64,000 nt of DNA from Buttiauxella agrestis ATCC 33320 (GTDB taxonomy: Bacteria; Pseudomonadota; Gammaproteobacteria; Enterobacterales; Enterobacteriaceae), in NCBI RefSeq assembly GCF_000735355.1, contig NZ_JMPI01000011.1, positions 62,001-126,000 on the forward strand. The letters run 5' to 3'. Of the stretch, positions 39,712 through 49,402 are shown piece by piece; position 1 is the stretch's first letter; each line of letters begins with the position of its first letter. The translations under genes were made by a program, and so were the position numbers. Under the pieces are notes generated by a model. That model did no database searches. It had not been told where the DNA came from and was given only the letters and a program-made list of their open reading frames with translations.

Positions 39712-39880
39712 ACAGCTTCAAAAGTTGAGTGATATCACAAAAGTGTCGATCAGCTCACTCTTAGGGGGTAGGGGCTTTCGGGCCAGAACTGGCGCGGGAT
39801 AAGGGTTCTTTTTAAACACTATATTAACAATAAAAGTATGGTTTTTGTGACGTGCACCTCAAAAATCCACTCGGCCTCAA

Positions 39881-39900
39881 GAAATTGGTGTGATAACTTT
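39881..39900. promoter_or_regulatory. Candidate ExuR operator in the exuT-uxaC control region
   Basis: GAAATTGGTGTGATAACTTT resembles the ExuR/UxuR site and lies about 51 bases before uxaC. A CRP-like half site TGTGACGTGCACCTC lies upstream at 39846-39860 and another imperfect one near 39725-39741 (GAGTGATATCACAAA). Together they fit dual control by ExuR and CRP. Confidence 0.45.
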
Positions 39901-39950
39901 ATTTGCATTATGCGCAAGCATCGAACTGCTATGAACAGAGGAACCCTACA

Positions 39951-41360
39951 ATGGCCCAGTTTATGACTGAAGATTTTCTCCTTGATACCGAATTCGCTCG
40001 CCGTTTGTACCATGAGTTTGCAGCCGATCAGCCAATCTTTGACTATCACTGCCACTTGCCACCACAGCAGGTTGCTGAAGATTATCGTTTTAAAAACCTG
40101 TATGACATCTGGTTAAAAGGCGATCACTACAAGTGGCGCGGCATGCGTGCAAACGGTGTGGAAGAGCGTCTGTGTACTGGCGATGCGTCTGACCGTGAGA
40201 AATTCGATGCCTGGGCTGCGACTGTTCCGCACACTATCGGTAACCCGCTCTACCATTGGACTCACCTCGAACTGCGTCGTCCTTTCGGCATCACTGGCAA
40301 ACTGCTTTCCCCAACTACTGCCGATGAAATCTGGAACGAATGTAACGAGTTGCTGACTCAGGACAGCTTCTCTGCGCGTGGCATCATGAAGCAGATGAAC
40401 GTGAAAATGGTCGGTACAACGGATGATCCAATCGACGACCTGCGTTTCCATCGCCAAATCGCGCTCGACGCGTTTGAAACCAAAGTGCTGCCAAGCTGGC
40501 GCCCGGACAAAGCGTTCAACATCGAGCAAGGCACTTTCGTTGAATACATGGGCAAACTGGCTGAAGTTTCTGATACCGACATCCGTCGTTTCAGCGACCT
40601 GCAAACTGCACTGAGCAAGCGTCTGGACCACTTCGCAGCACACGGCTGTAAAGTATCCGACCACGCATTAGACGTTGTTTTGTTTGCAGAAGCAGACGAA
40701 GCGACTCTGGATGGTATCCTGGCGCGTCGTCTTTCCGGTGCGACTCCAACTGACCACGAAACTGCACAGTTCAAAACTGCGGTTCTGGTTTGGCTGGCGG
40801 CTGAATACACCCGTCGCGGCTGGGTTCAGCAGTACCACATCGGTGCGCTGCGTAACAACAACCTGCGTCAGTTCAAACTGCTGGGGCCTGATGTGGGCTT
40901 TGACTCCATCAACGACCGTCCAATGGCTGAAGAACTATCTCGCCTGCTCAGCAAGCAAAATGAAAACAACGAACTGCCAAAAACAATTCTGTATTGCCTG
41001 AACCCACGCGATAACGAAGTGTTGGGCACCATGATTGGCAACTTCCAGGGCGAAGGTATGCCTGGAAAAATGCAGTTTGGTTCCGGTTGGTGGTTCAACG
41101 ACCAGAAAGATGGCATGGAGCGTCAAATGACGCAGCTCGCGCAACTGGGTCTGTTAAGCCGCTTTGTGGGCATGCTGACTGACAGCCGTAGCTTCCTGTC
41201 ATACACCCGCCACGAATACTTCCGTCGCATTCTGTGCCAGATGATTGGCCGTTGGGTGGAAGCGGGCGAAGCGCCAGCAGACATCAAACTGCTGGGCAGC
41301 ATGGTAGAAAACATCTGCTTTAACAACGCCCGAGACTACTTTGGCATTGAACTGAACTAA
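39951..41360 (+). CDS. uxaC: Uronate isomerase UxaC
   Basis: The protein has 469 residues (470 in E. coli) and belongs to the amidohydrolase superfamily, with the metal motif FDYHCHLPP near residue 30 and [11 protein letters not shown] in the middle. It isomerises galacturonate to tagaturonate and glucuronate to fructuronate. The ATG at 39951 has AGAGGA upstream; the frame is open 16 codons earlier. uxaA follows after 18 bases. Confidence 0.96.
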   Translation: MAQFMTEDFLLDTEFARRLYHEFAADQPIFDYHCHLPPQQVAEDYRFKNLYDIWLKGDHYKWRGMRANGVEERLCTGDASDREKFDAWAATVPHTIGNPLYHWTHLELRRPFGITGKLLSPTTADEIWNECNELLTQDSFSARGIMKQMNVKMVGTTDDPIDDLRFHRQIALDAFETKVLPSWRPDKAFNIEQGTFVEYMGKLAEVSDTDIRRFSDLQTALSKRLDHFAAHGCKVSDHALDVVLFAEADEATLDGILARRLSGATPTDHETAQFKTAVLVWLAAEYTRRGWVQQYHIGALRNNNLRQFKLLGPDVGFDSINDRPMAEELSRLLSKQNENNELPKTILYCLNPRDNEVLGTMIGNFQGEGMPGKMQFGSGWWFNDQKDGMERQMTQLAQLGLLSRFVGMLTDSRSFLSYTRHEYFRRILCQMIGRWVEAGEAPADIKLLGSMVENICFNNARDYFGIELN

Positions 41361-41378
41361 TCAGGCTTTGAGGTTGAT

Positions 41379-42866
41379 ATGCAATACATCAAGATCCATA
41401 CGCAAGATAACGTCGCTGTTGCGTTAGTGGACCTGGCCGAAAGTGAAGTCGTTACCGTAGAAGGTGCAGAGGTAACTCTGCGCCAGCCGGTGCTTCGCGG
41501 CCATAAATTTGCGCTGGTTACCATTGCGCAAGGTGAGAACGTTGTTAAATACGGTTTACCGATTGGCCATGCTTTGGCGAAGATCGAAGCCGGGGAGCAC
41601 ATTCACTCACACAACGCGCGTACTAATCTGAACGATTTGGATGAGTATAGCTATCAACCTGATTTCCAGTCTCTTGCAAGCCAGGCGGCAGACCGCGAAG
41701 TGAGCGTTTACCGCCGTGAAAACGGCAATGTGGGTGTGCGTAACGAGTTGTGGATCCTGCCGACCGTAGGCTGTGTTAACGGTATCGCGCGTCAGATCCA
41801 GAACCGTTTCCTGAAACAGAACAACGATGCCGAAGATATCGACGGTGTGTTCCTGTTCAGTCATCCGTTTGGTTGTTCACAGCTGGGTGAAGATCACATT
41901 AACACCCGCACCATGCTGCAAAACATGGTGCATCACCCGAATGCGGGTGCGGTGCTGGTGATTGGCCTGGGTTGTGAAAACAACCAGGTGAGCGCCTTCC
42001 GTGAAACGCTGGGTGAGTTCGATGAGTCCCGCGTGAAGTTTATGGTTTGCCAGCAGCAGGATGACGAAGTTGAAGCCGGGCTTGAGCAACTGCAAGCCCT
42101 GTACGAAGTCATGCGTAACGACAAGCGTGAACCAGGCAAAATCAGCGAGCTGAAGTTCGGCCTGGAATGCGGCGGTTCAGACGGTTTGTCCGGCATTACG
42201 GCGAACCCAATGCTTGGCCGTTTCTCCGACTACATGGTGGCTAATGGCGGCACGACTGTGCTGACAGAAGTCCCGGAAATGTTTGGCGCTGAACGCATTC
42301 TGATGAGCCACTGTCGCGATGAAGCGACGTTTGAAAAAACCGTCACCATGGTGAACGATTTCAAACAATACTTCATCGAACACAACCAGCCGATCTACGA
42401 GAATCCATCACCAGGGAACAAAGCTGGCGGTATCACGACGCTCGAAGAAAAATCCCTCGGCTGTACGCAAAAAGCCGGTGAGAGCGAAGTGGTTGATGTC
42501 CTGCGTTATGGCGAGCGCCTGAAAACGCCTGGCCTGAACTTGTTAAGTGCACCTGGTAACGATGCAGTTGCCACCAGTGCATTGGCTGGCGCAGGTTGCC
42601 ACATGGTGCTGTTCAGTACCGGGCGCGGTACACCGTACGGCGGTTTTGTGCCAACGGTTAAAATCGCAACCAACAGTGAACTGGCCACTAAAAAGCCACA
42701 CTGGATCGATTTTGATGCAGGCAAACTGTTGCATGGCAGTGACATGAACACCTTGCTGACTGAGTTTATCGACACCATTGTTGATATCGCTAACGGCAAG
42801 AAAACCTGTAACGAACGTAATGATTTCCGCGAGTTGGCTATCTTTAAGAGCGGCGTCACGTTGTAA
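41379..42866 (+). CDS. uxaA: Altronate dehydratase UxaA
   Basis: The protein has 495 residues, as in E. coli. It has an N-terminal SAF domain (about 10-85) and the UxaA/GarD catalytic part (VGCVNGIARQ, SHPFGCSQLGED, LECGGSDGLSGITANP, NPSPGNKAGGITTLEEK). It is an iron-dependent dehydratase converting altronate to 2-keto-3-deoxygluconate. It is a distant paralogue of GarD in this same window. It forms an operon with uxaC. Confidence 0.96.
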   Translation: MQYIKIHTQDNVAVALVDLAESEVVTVEGAEVTLRQPVLRGHKFALVTIAQGENVVKYGLPIGHALAKIEAGEHIHSHNARTNLNDLDEYSYQPDFQSLASQAADREVSVYRRENGNVGVRNELWILPTVGCVNGIARQIQNRFLKQNNDAEDIDGVFLFSHPFGCSQLGEDHINTRTMLQNMVHHPNAGAVLVIGLGCENNQVSAFRETLGEFDESRVKFMVCQQQDDEVEAGLEQLQALYEVMRNDKREPGKISELKFGLECGGSDGLSGITANPMLGRFSDYMVANGGTTVLTEVPEMFGAERILMSHCRDEATFEKTVTMVNDFKQYFIEHNQPIYENPSPGNKAGGITTLEEKSLGCTQKAGESEVVDVLRYGERLKTPGLNLLSAPGNDAVATSALAGAGCHMVLFSTGRGTPYGGFVPTVKIATNSELATKKPHWIDFDAGKLLHGSDMNTLLTEFIDTIVDIANGKKTCNERNDFRELAIFKSGVTL

Positions 42867-42889
42867 AGCGTTAAGCAGGTGCTAACATG

Positions 42890-42925
42890 AAACGGCATTT
42901 TGATATTTGGAATGCCGTTTTTTTT
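42890..42925 (+). terminator. uxaCA terminator
   Basis: AAACGGCATT and AATGCCGTTT form a 10-bp stem around an 11-base loop and are followed by TTTTT. It lies 23 bases after the uxaA stop. Confidence 0.92.
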
Positions 42926-42954
42926 CGCCTCATGTTTACTCACAAGGATTTGTC

Positions 42955-43500
42955 ATGACCGCGTATTGGGTTGCCCAGGGCGTCGGGGTTCTCGCCTTTG
43001 TGGTTGGTATTACCACGTTCGTTAACCGTGATGAACGGCGCTTCAAGTTACAGTTGGCGGGTTACAGCGCCATTATCGGTATTCATTTCTTCTTGATGGG
43101 CGCAAGCCCGGCGGGCATGAGCGCGGAACTTAACGCAATCCGAACCGTAATTTCCCTGCGCACTCGTAGTCTGTGGGTGATGGGGATTTTTATCGCGCTG
43201 ACGCTTGGGTTGGGACTATCTAAATTTAACCACGCCATGGAATTGCTGCCGATATTCGGCACCGTCGCCAGTACCTGGGCATTATTCCGTTGCAAAGGGC
43301 TGACCACTCGCTGCGTGATGTGGTGCTCTACCGCTTGCTGGGTAACGCATAACTTCTGGCTTGGCTCGATTGGCGGAACGTTAATCGAAGGGAGTTTTCT
43401 GGTGATGAACGGCCTGAATATTATTCGTTTCTGGCGTATGCAGAGGCGAGGAATTGATCCGTTTAAAGTCGAAAAAGAAGTGCAGCAACAAGAGGGATAA
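42955..43500 (+). CDS. ygjV: YgjV family inner-membrane protein
   Basis: The protein has 181 residues (183 in E. coli) and several hydrophobic segments, and belongs to the YgjV/Imp family. The ATG at 42955 has AAGGA upstream; the longer frame to 42907 includes the uxaA terminator and is rejected. The function is unknown. Its stop is 34 bases from the convergent sstT stop. Confidence 0.92.
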   Translation: MTAYWVAQGVGVLAFVVGITTFVNRDERRFKLQLAGYSAIIGIHFFLMGASPAGMSAELNAIRTVISLRTRSLWVMGIFIALTLGLGLSKFNHAMELLPIFGTVASTWALFRCKGLTTRCVMWCSTACWVTHNFWLGSIGGTLIEGSFLVMNGLNIIRFWRMQRRGIDPFKVEKEVQQQEG

Positions 43501-43527
43501 CTCCCTGCCTCGCAAGACAGGGAGCTT
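43501..43527. terminator. Hairpin between ygjV and sstT
   Basis: CTCCCTG and CAGGGAG pair around a 10-base loop, followed by CTTTAAG. It sits between convergent stops; the T tract is poor, so its strength is uncertain. Confidence 0.5.
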
Positions 43528-43533
43528 TAAGCA

Positions 43534-44778
43534 TTAACCGCGTAACGGATTATTGTCCGCCAGGCGTGCATCTTCAGCCTGGCAAGCCGCTGCGGTAAAC
43601 AGCACGTCGGTGGAGGAGTTCAGTGCGGTTTCGCAAGAGTCCTGCAACACGCCGATGATAAAGCCGACGGCAACCACCTGCATGGCAATCTCATTCGGAA
43701 TACCGAACATGCCGCATGCCAGTGGGATCAGCAGTAAAGAACCCCCCGCCACACCAGACGCTCCGCAAGCACACAATGAAGCCACAACGCTCAGCAGAAG
43801 TGCGGTTGGTAAATCCACCGGCACGCCCAGAGTATTCACCGCCGCCAGAGTCAGAACGGTAATGGTGATTGCTGCGCCCGCCATGTTGATGGTTGCGCCT
43901 AACGGGATGGATACAGAATAGGTATCACGGTCCAGATTCAGCTTCTCGCACAGCGCCATGTTCACGGGAATGTTGGCCGCAGAACTACGTGTGAAGAAGG
44001 CGGTTACGCCACTCTCACGCAGGCAAGCGAACACCAGTGGGTACGGGTTGCGCCGAATTTTGATGAACACCAGTAGTGGGTTGATGATCAGCGCCACGCC
44101 GAACATACAGCCAACCAGCACCAGCAGCAGTTGCGCATAGCTCCACAGCGTTTCGAAGCCTGTCGTTGCAAGTGTTGATGCCACCAGGCCGAAGATACCG
44201 ATTGGGGCAAAGCGAATCACCACTCTCACGATGAACGTCACCGCATCGGAAACATCGTTAATCAGGTTTTTGGTGCTTTCATTGCCGTGACGTAGCGCGA
44301 AGCCCAAACCTACAGCCCACACCAGAATCCCGATGTAGTTGGCTTTCAGCAGAGCATCAATTGGGTTGGAAACCATGCTCAACAACAGGCCGCGCAGAAC
44401 CTCAACAATGCCTGACGGTGGCGTGATATCTGTCGCGCCAGTCACCAGATGCAAGGTAGAAGGGAACACGAAACTCACGACCACGGCGGTTAGCGCGGCG
44501 GTGAATGTTCCCAGAAGATAGAGCACCAGAATCGGACGGATGCTAGTTTTCTGGCCGTGCTTATGGTTGGCGATTGACGCCATCACCAGCATCAGAACCA
44601 GCACCGGTGCGACAGCCTTCAGTGCGCCGACGAACAGTGTTCCGAGCAAGCCGACAGCAATAGCCGCAGGTTTTGAAATTGCCGCCAGTGCGATACCCAG
44701 CACCAGACCGACGAGAATCTGTTTTACCAGACTGCCTTGTGCCAGGCGTTTAAGAATACCCGGAGATTGTGTAGCCAT
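43534..44778 (-). CDS. sstT: Serine/threonine:sodium symporter SstT
   Basis: The protein has 414 residues (414 in E. coli) and belongs to the dicarboxylate/amino-acid:cation symporter (DAACS) family. Helical-hairpin motifs are [14 protein letters not shown] and [16 protein letters not shown], where sodium and substrate bind. It takes up serine and threonine with sodium. It is transcribed alone. Confidence 0.95.
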   Translation of the reverse strand: MATQSPGILKRLAQGSLVKQILVGLVLGIALAAISKPAAIAVGLLGTLFVGALKAVAPVLVLMLVMASIANHKHGQKTSIRPILVLYLLGTFTAALTAVVVSFVFPSTLHLVTGATDITPPSGIVEVLRGLLLSMVSNPIDALLKANYIGILVWAVGLGFALRHGNESTKNLINDVSDAVTFIVRVVIRFAPIGIFGLVASTLATTGFETLWSYAQLLLVLVGCMFGVALIINPLLVFIKIRRNPYPLVFACLRESGVTAFFTRSSAANIPVNMALCEKLNLDRDTYSVSIPLGATINMAGAAITITVLTLAAVNTLGVPVDLPTALLLSVVASLCACGASGVAGGSLLLIPLACGMFGIPNEIAMQVVAVGFIIGVLQDSCETALNSSTDVLFTAAACQAEDARLADNNPLRG

Positions 44779-44994
44779 GAATAACCTTCCTGTGTTGTAT
44801 GTCGTCCCATCCTGTGTCGGTACTCTGAGGTACTTTTCTGACCGGATGTAAAGAAATGTGTTTGCCTGGTCGAGTATAAGGAAATGTCGCGGGGTAGTAA
44901 GTAGTAATCACTGATTATTTCGACGCAGGCTAGGTTTTATAACTAATAATTAACAAATTCGTGACATTAGCAACATTTCTCACAGCGGATGCTA

Positions 44995-45026
44995 TAAAAA
45001 GAAAAACCCTGCCACCAGGGCAGGGT
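44995..45026 (-). terminator. alx terminator
   Basis: On the minus strand ACCCTGCC and GGCAGGGT pair around CTGGT and are followed by TTTTCTTTTT. It lies about 50 bases beyond the alx stop, past a REP element. Confidence 0.88.
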
Positions 45027-45039
45027 CATGAAGCTTTTC

Positions 45040-45070
45040 GTAGGTCGGATAAGCGATAGCGTCATCCGAC
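45040..45070 (+). repeat. REP-like short palindrome, copy C
   Basis: It reads GTAGGTCGGATAAGCG, ATA, then GCGTCATCCGAC, between the alx stop and its terminator. It has the same form as 19064-19094. Confidence 0.8.
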
Positions 45071-45078
45071 AAAAAATA

Positions 45079-46047
45079 TTATTTCGCCAGTCTTTTCTGA
45101 TCGTTACGGTAGTTCACAATAGCGTTAATAATTAACGTCAACGCCAGAATACCGCCCACCACGCCAAGCGAAATCGCGATTGGGATGTGGTAGAAATCGA
45201 CAATCATCATCTTCACGCCGATGAACACCAGGATAATCGACAGGCCGTACTTAAGCATGGAGAAGCGTTCAGCCACGCCAGCCAATAAGAAGTACATCGC
45301 ACGCAAGCCGAGGATGGCAAACAAGTTCGACGTCAGCACAATGAACGGGTCGGTCGTTACCGCGAAGATTGCCGGAATACTATCGACCGCGAAAATCACG
45401 TCGCTCAGTTCAACCAGAATCAGCACCAGCAGCAATGGCGTTGCGAACAAAATACCGTTCTTACGAATAAAGAAGTGCTCGCCTTCAATTTTATCCGTCA
45501 TACGCAGGTGGCTGCGAATCCAACGCACCAGCGGTTTATCGCCAATGCCGCCTTCATCTTCTTTCGCCAGCGCCATTTTGATACCGGTGAACAGCAAGAA
45601 CGCGCCGAACACATACAGCAGCCATTCGAACTGGGAAATCAACCAGCTGCCCGCGAAGATCATAATGGTACGCAGTACAATCGCGCCCAGCACGCCGTAG
45701 ACCAGCACGCGGCGCTGCAATGCAGCAGGAACAGCGAAGTAGCTGAACAGCATCAGCCAGACGAAGACGTTATCCACCGCCAGCGCTTTTTCAATCAGAT
45801 AACCGGTGAGGAAGGCGAGGGCTTGTGTGTCTGCCACTTCGCGGCCAGATGTCCCGGTGAGATACCACCAGAATGCTGCGTTAAACAGCAGCGAAAGCGA
45901 AACCCAGACCAGGGACCAGACGGCCGCCTGCTTCATGGACATGGTGTGCGAGCCTTTACGTCCCTGAAGAAGGAGGTCGATAGCCAGCATGATGACGACC
46001 ACGACGGCAAAACCGCCCCACAGTAATGGAGTGCCGACACTATTCAT
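45079..46047 (-). CDS. alx: TerC-family membrane protein Alx (manganese export)
   Basis: The protein has 322 residues and about nine membrane segments, and belongs to the TerC family, with [18 protein letters not shown] and [19 protein letters not shown] carrying the conserved Asp residues. E. coli Alx is linked to manganese export and is induced at high pH and by manganese through its leader RNA. The leader is conserved here. Confidence 0.94.
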   Translation of the reverse strand: MNSVGTPLLWGGFAVVVVIMLAIDLLLQGRKGSHTMSMKQAAVWSLVWVSLSLLFNAAFWWYLTGTSGREVADTQALAFLTGYLIEKALAVDNVFVWLMLFSYFAVPAALQRRVLVYGVLGAIVLRTIMIFAGSWLISQFEWLLYVFGAFLLFTGIKMALAKEDEGGIGDKPLVRWIRSHLRMTDKIEGEHFFIRKNGILFATPLLLVLILVELSDVIFAVDSIPAIFAVTTDPFIVLTSNLFAILGLRAMYFLLAGVAERFSMLKYGLSIILVFIGVKMMIVDFYHIPIAISLGVVGGILALTLIINAIVNYRNDQKRLAK

Positions 46048-46054
46048 AAAATTA

Positions 46055-46240
46055 TTCCTATAAAAACAAAAACGGCCAACGTCGGAAGACGCCAGCCGCT
46101 AATGCTTGCAACAGGGATCTCGCCTTCCGGCAAGGTCTCACTTACAACGTTTTGAACGTTGCTCGGTAACCGGGTGCTTTCACACCGTAATGACGATTAA
46201 CCGACAATGAAGTTACTCCCCTTTGCGGGTAACAAAATAT
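46055..46240 (-). ncRNA. alx leader: yybP-ykoY manganese riboswitch / pH-responsive element
   Basis: The alx transcript leader contains the yybP-ykoY hallmark GGGGAGTAAC (complement of 46213-46222), a GACCTTGCCGGAAGGCGAGATCC hairpin region (complement of about 46110-46132), and a GTTGGCCGTTTTTG segment that can act as terminator or hide the ribosome site close to the alx ATG. E. coli alx carries the same element (PRE, formerly sraF), which binds manganese and senses alkaline pH during transcription. Exact ends are estimates. Confidence 0.75.
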
Positions 46241-46290
46241 TACGAATGCTACAATCCGTCAACATGCTGCTACCCCGCTTTTACACACCT

Positions 46291-47289
46291 TTACGCCGGT
46301 AGCTGTACAGAGACGTCATCTGCCGGGAATTTCACGCCGGTTTGTGCGCGGATCTCGGTACTCAATGCCGCAGTAGAACGCGATGTCACCAGACCTGGAT
46401 GATTCACTTCGTTGTCATTGACCAGACGAGCAAAGACTTCGGCTTCATAAAGCATAGTATTAATATGCTGTGGCAGCGTCAGATCCTGCGGTTTGCCGCC
46501 GCGTGGAATAAAGGTAATGCGCTGGCATTCAGAGATTTTCTCAATCACCAGCGAACCGCCTTCGCCCTGAATTTCGCTTGAGATAGTTGAGTCGCTCACT
46601 TTCGAGTGCAGCAGATTCACATCAAAATCGCCGTAATTCATCTGCACCGAACCGTGCGCATCGACACCGCTTTCCAGCAGGCTTGCGGTTGCGTGAACCG
46701 AATACGGTTCGCCCCACAGCGCAACCGCCGAGGCCAGCGTATAAAACCCGATATCCATAATCGAGCCGTTGGAAAACGCCGGATTAAAGGTGTTTGGGTT
46801 CTCGCCATCGAGATAACGCTGATAGCGCGAGGAATACTGGCAATAGTTGAGCAGCACTTTGCGGATCTTGCCCACTTTCGGCAATGCTTGTTGCAGCGCA
46901 ATAAAGTTCGGCAGGCTGGCCGTTTTAAACGCTTCGAACAAAACCACCTGGTTTTCACGCGCGCAGGCAATCGCTGCTTCCACTTCACGCAAATTAGATG
47001 CCAGGGGCTTCTCGCAAATCACATGCTTTTTATGACTGAGAAACAACAACGTTTGCGGGGAGTGCAGAGAATTTGGGCTGGCGATGTACACCGCATCAAT
47101 GGCATCACTCTTCGCCATCGCATTCAGATCGGTAAAGAGATGTTCTACCGGATAGTCGCTGGCAAAACTTTGCGCCTGTTCCAGCGAGCGGGAGTAGACC
47201 GCGGTGAGTTTATATTTGCCACTTTCGTGGGCAGCATCGACGAACTGACGGGTGATCCAGTTAGTTCCAATAACAGCGAGGCGTATCAT
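46291..47289 (-). CDS. ygjR: Gfo/Idh/MocA-family oxidoreductase YgjR
   Basis: The protein has 332 residues. It has an N-terminal Rossmann fold (IRLAVIGTNWITRQFVDAA) with the family motif VICEKPLASN near residues 90-99 and the C-terminal alpha/beta domain, including DIGFYTLASAVALWG. It is an NAD(P)-dependent dehydrogenase of unknown substrate. The length agrees with E. coli YgjR. It is the last conserved chromosomal protein gene before leuX and the island. Confidence 0.93.
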   Translation of the reverse strand: MIRLAVIGTNWITRQFVDAAHESGKYKLTAVYSRSLEQAQSFASDYPVEHLFTDLNAMAKSDAIDAVYIASPNSLHSPQTLLFLSHKKHVICEKPLASNLREVEAAIACARENQVVLFEAFKTASLPNFIALQQALPKVGKIRKVLLNYCQYSSRYQRYLDGENPNTFNPAFSNGSIMDIGFYTLASAVALWGEPYSVHATASLLESGVDAHGSVQMNYGDFDVNLLHSKVSDSTISSEIQGEGGSLVIEKISECQRITFIPRGGKPQDLTLPQHINTMLYEAEVFARLVNDNEVNHPGLVTSRSTAALSTEIRAQTGVKFPADDVSVQLPA

Positions 47290-47482
47290 AAACGGGTGCT
47301 ATCTCCGAAGGCGGGGTGTGTTTGAAAGACTATCACGATGTATGGGGAAAACCAGTGGTGAGCACCGCAGATTTTGTTGGCTTTTGGTGCCGTGATTTGG
47401 CTTCCGCACAGGCTTAAGGGTACAACCAACTGATGATGCGCTGGTTTTTTCAGCACTTAGCACGTAATCGGTAGAATGGTGC

Positions 47483-47510
47483 TTGCAAGGTGGTCTGTGA
47501 CAGGTATAAT
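47483..47510 (+). promoter_or_regulatory. leuX promoter
   Basis: TTGCAA (47483-47488), a 16-base spacer and TATAAT (47505-47510) lie 29 bases before the tRNA, so a short 5' leader is removed from the transcript. Confidence 0.75.
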
Positions 47511-47538
47511 CCCCAACGTTTTCCGCATACCTCTTCGT

Positions 47539-47623
47539 GCCGAAGTGGCGAAATCGGTAGACGCAGTTGATTCAAAATCAACCGTTGAAAGACGTGCCGG
47601 TTCGAGTCCGGCCTTCGGCACCA
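47539..47623 (+). tRNA. leuX: tRNA-Leu, anticodon CAA
   Basis: The 85-base gene runs from GCCGAAG to CTTCGGCACCA with an encoded CCA. The anticodon arm GTTGA-TTCAAAA-TCAAC gives CAA, reading UUG. A long variable arm (CGTTGAAAGACG) is typical of class II tRNA-Leu, and TTCGAGT is the T-loop. It is nearly identical to E. coli leuX, a frequent integration site for genomic islands. Confidence 0.97.
47599..47623 (+). other. Probable attL within the 3' end of leuX
   Basis: P4-type integrases recombine in the T-arm and acceptor stem of tRNA genes. The integrase gene lies 186 bases away and points away from the tRNA, the usual order. No second copy of this tRNA 3' end was found in the rest of the window, so attR should lie to the right of 64000. 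Confidence 0.6.
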
Positions 47624-47636
47624 TCGGAACATCAAT

Positions 47637-47660
47637 AGACGTCAACGGACGTCTTTTTTT
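47637..47660 (+). terminator. leuX terminator
   Basis: AGACGT-CAACGG-ACGTCT is followed by TTTTTTG, 14 bases after the tRNA. Confidence 0.85.
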
Positions 47661-47737
47661 GTGCCTGAAATCCAGTATTTACCCATCATTCCCGCTATAT
47701 TAACTCTCTCAAGGTCAACCGACTTCAACGTACATCT

Positions 47738-47795
47738 ACCAACAGATGTTGGTACAGATGATGGTATTTCCGGTTCGATAATGCTTGTACCAACA
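47738..47795. repeat. ACCAACA repeats before the integrase gene
   Basis: The word ACCAACA occurs at 47738-47744 and 47789-47795, and its complement TGTTGGT at 47747-47753, all within 75 bases of the integrase start. The first two form an inverted repeat separated by GA. They may be arm sites for the integrase or sites for the AlpA/Vis-type regulator encoded at 62437. Confidence 0.5.
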
Positions 47796-47809
47796 GGGAG
47801 GGGATAAGC

Positions 47810-49063
47810 ATGGCTCTAACAGATATCAAAGTCAGAACAGCCAAGCCAACAGATAAGCAATATAAGCTGACCGATGGCAACGGTATGCACCTTCTTGTTC
47901 ATCCAAATGGCTCTAAGTACTGGCGTTTGCAGTACCGATTTAGCGGAAAGCAAAAGATGCTGGCTCTGGGTGTTTACCCTGATGTGTCACTCGCTGATGC
48001 AAGGGCTCGCCGTGATGAAGCTCGTAAGCTTTTGGCAAACAGCATTGATCCGGGAGATAAAAAGAAAAATGATAAAGTTGAGCAGGAAGAAGCACGTACT
48101 TTCGAACAACTTGCTATTGAGTGGCATGCCACAAATAAAAAGTGGTCGGAAGAACATAGTCGTCGGGTGCTGAAAAGCCTAGAGGACAATCTCTTTCCCG
48201 CCATTGGTAAGCGGAATATTATTGATCTCAAAACTCGAGACCTGCTGGCCCCAATCAAAGCGGTAGAGTTGTCGGGGCGACTTGAGGTGGCTTCCCGTCT
48301 ACAGCAGCGTACTACCGCAATTATGCGCTATGCGGTACAGAGTGGTTTGCTTGATTATAACCCGGCACAGGAGATGGCCGGTGCCGTTGCTTCAAGTAAC
48401 AGGCAGCATAGGCCTGCGTTAGAGTTGAGACGTACTCCCGAACTGCTTCAGCGCATTGATAGCTATACCGGCAGGCCTTTGACTCGTCTTGCCGTTGAGC
48501 TAACTCTTCTTGTCTTCATCCGCTCCAGCGAATTGCGTTTTGCTCGTTGGTCTGAGATCGATTTTGAAACATCAATGTGGACCATACCCGCAGAGCGCGA
48601 GGCTATTGAAGGGATAAAGCACTCCCAGCGCGGCTCAAAAATGCGTACACCTCATTTGGTGCCGTTATCTCGTCAGGCGTTAGCAATCCTTAAACAGGTA
48701 CACAAACTTAGTGGCGATCGCGATTTTGTTTTCATTGGCGATCACGACCATCGCAAACCGATGAGTGAAAACACGGTGAACAAATCTTTGCGAGTGATGG
48801 GATATGACACACAGGTTGAAGTCTGCGGTCACGGTTTCAGGACAATGGCGTGTAGTTCGTTGATTGAGTCAGGGTTGTGGTCGAGAGATGCAGTGGAACG
48901 GCAGATGAGCCATATGGAGCGTAACTCTGTGCGAGCGGCTTACATTCACAAAGCTGAGCATCTTGATGAGCGCAAACTGATGCTGCAATGGTGGGCTGAT
49001 TTTCTGGATGCGAATAGGGATAAGGCGGTGAGTCCGTTTGACTTTGCCAAGCTTGGGCGGTGA
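47810..49063 (+). CDS. P4-type tyrosine integrase
   Basis: The protein has 417 residues. It has an N-terminal DUF4102 arm-binding domain (KLTDGNGMHLLVHPNGSKYW, about 20-90), a core-binding SAM-like domain (about 95-200), and a catalytic domain with Arg in FIRSSELRFARW, HxxR in HGFRTMA, His in QMSHMERN and the nucleophile Tyr in RAAYIH. It belongs to the P4/CP4-57 integrase family that inserts satellites and islands into tRNA genes. It has a GGGAGGGG-type ribosome site. The full set of catalytic residues suggests it is active. Confidence 0.94.
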   Translation: MALTDIKVRTAKPTDKQYKLTDGNGMHLLVHPNGSKYWRLQYRFSGKQKMLALGVYPDVSLADARARRDEARKLLANSIDPGDKKKNDKVEQEEARTFEQLAIEWHATNKKWSEEHSRRVLKSLEDNLFPAIGKRNIIDLKTRDLLAPIKAVELSGRLEVASRLQQRTTAIMRYAVQSGLLDYNPAQEMAGAVASSNRQHRPALELRRTPELLQRIDSYTGRPLTRLAVELTLLVFIRSSELRFARWSEIDFETSMWTIPAEREAIEGIKHSQRGSKMRTPHLVPLSRQALAILKQVHKLSGDRDFVFIGDHDHRKPMSENTVNKSLRVMGYDTQVEVCGHGFRTMACSSLIESGLWSRDAVERQMSHMERNSVRAAYIHKAEHLDERKLMLQWWADFLDANRDKAVSPFDFAKLGR

Positions 49064-49402
49064 TTAGCCGCGGTTTCTCCCACAACATGCGGAGTGGGGA
49101 CTTTGCATAAGTTAAAGCAGTCTATCCAAAGGAGACCAACAGTGCCAGCAGTGATGCTGGTGCTGCTAGTTAATAACGCTGCTTATTTTTTGTCTATTTT
49201 GCAATATGCGTTATGTCTCTCGAGAGTAACCCTGTGTTAAATATCGATAGGGCCAGTCTGCCGCAATGAAGAATCGAAAGAAGGTATTGATTTAAGTGGG
49301 GGAGTGTTTACTTACCTTTTCTGACCGGTTTTTTTCGATACAATGCTACCAAGTATTTAACTAATTCTAAGCACAGGCGCTTTATAATCGAGAGGCGATT
49401 GA
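49064..49402. other. 339-base gap between integrase and hsdR
   Basis: No gene is supported. The AT-rich second half (about 49300-49400) probably holds the hsdR promoter; GAGAGGCGATTGA precedes the ATG. No repeat or tRNA remnant is visible. Confidence 0.5.
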
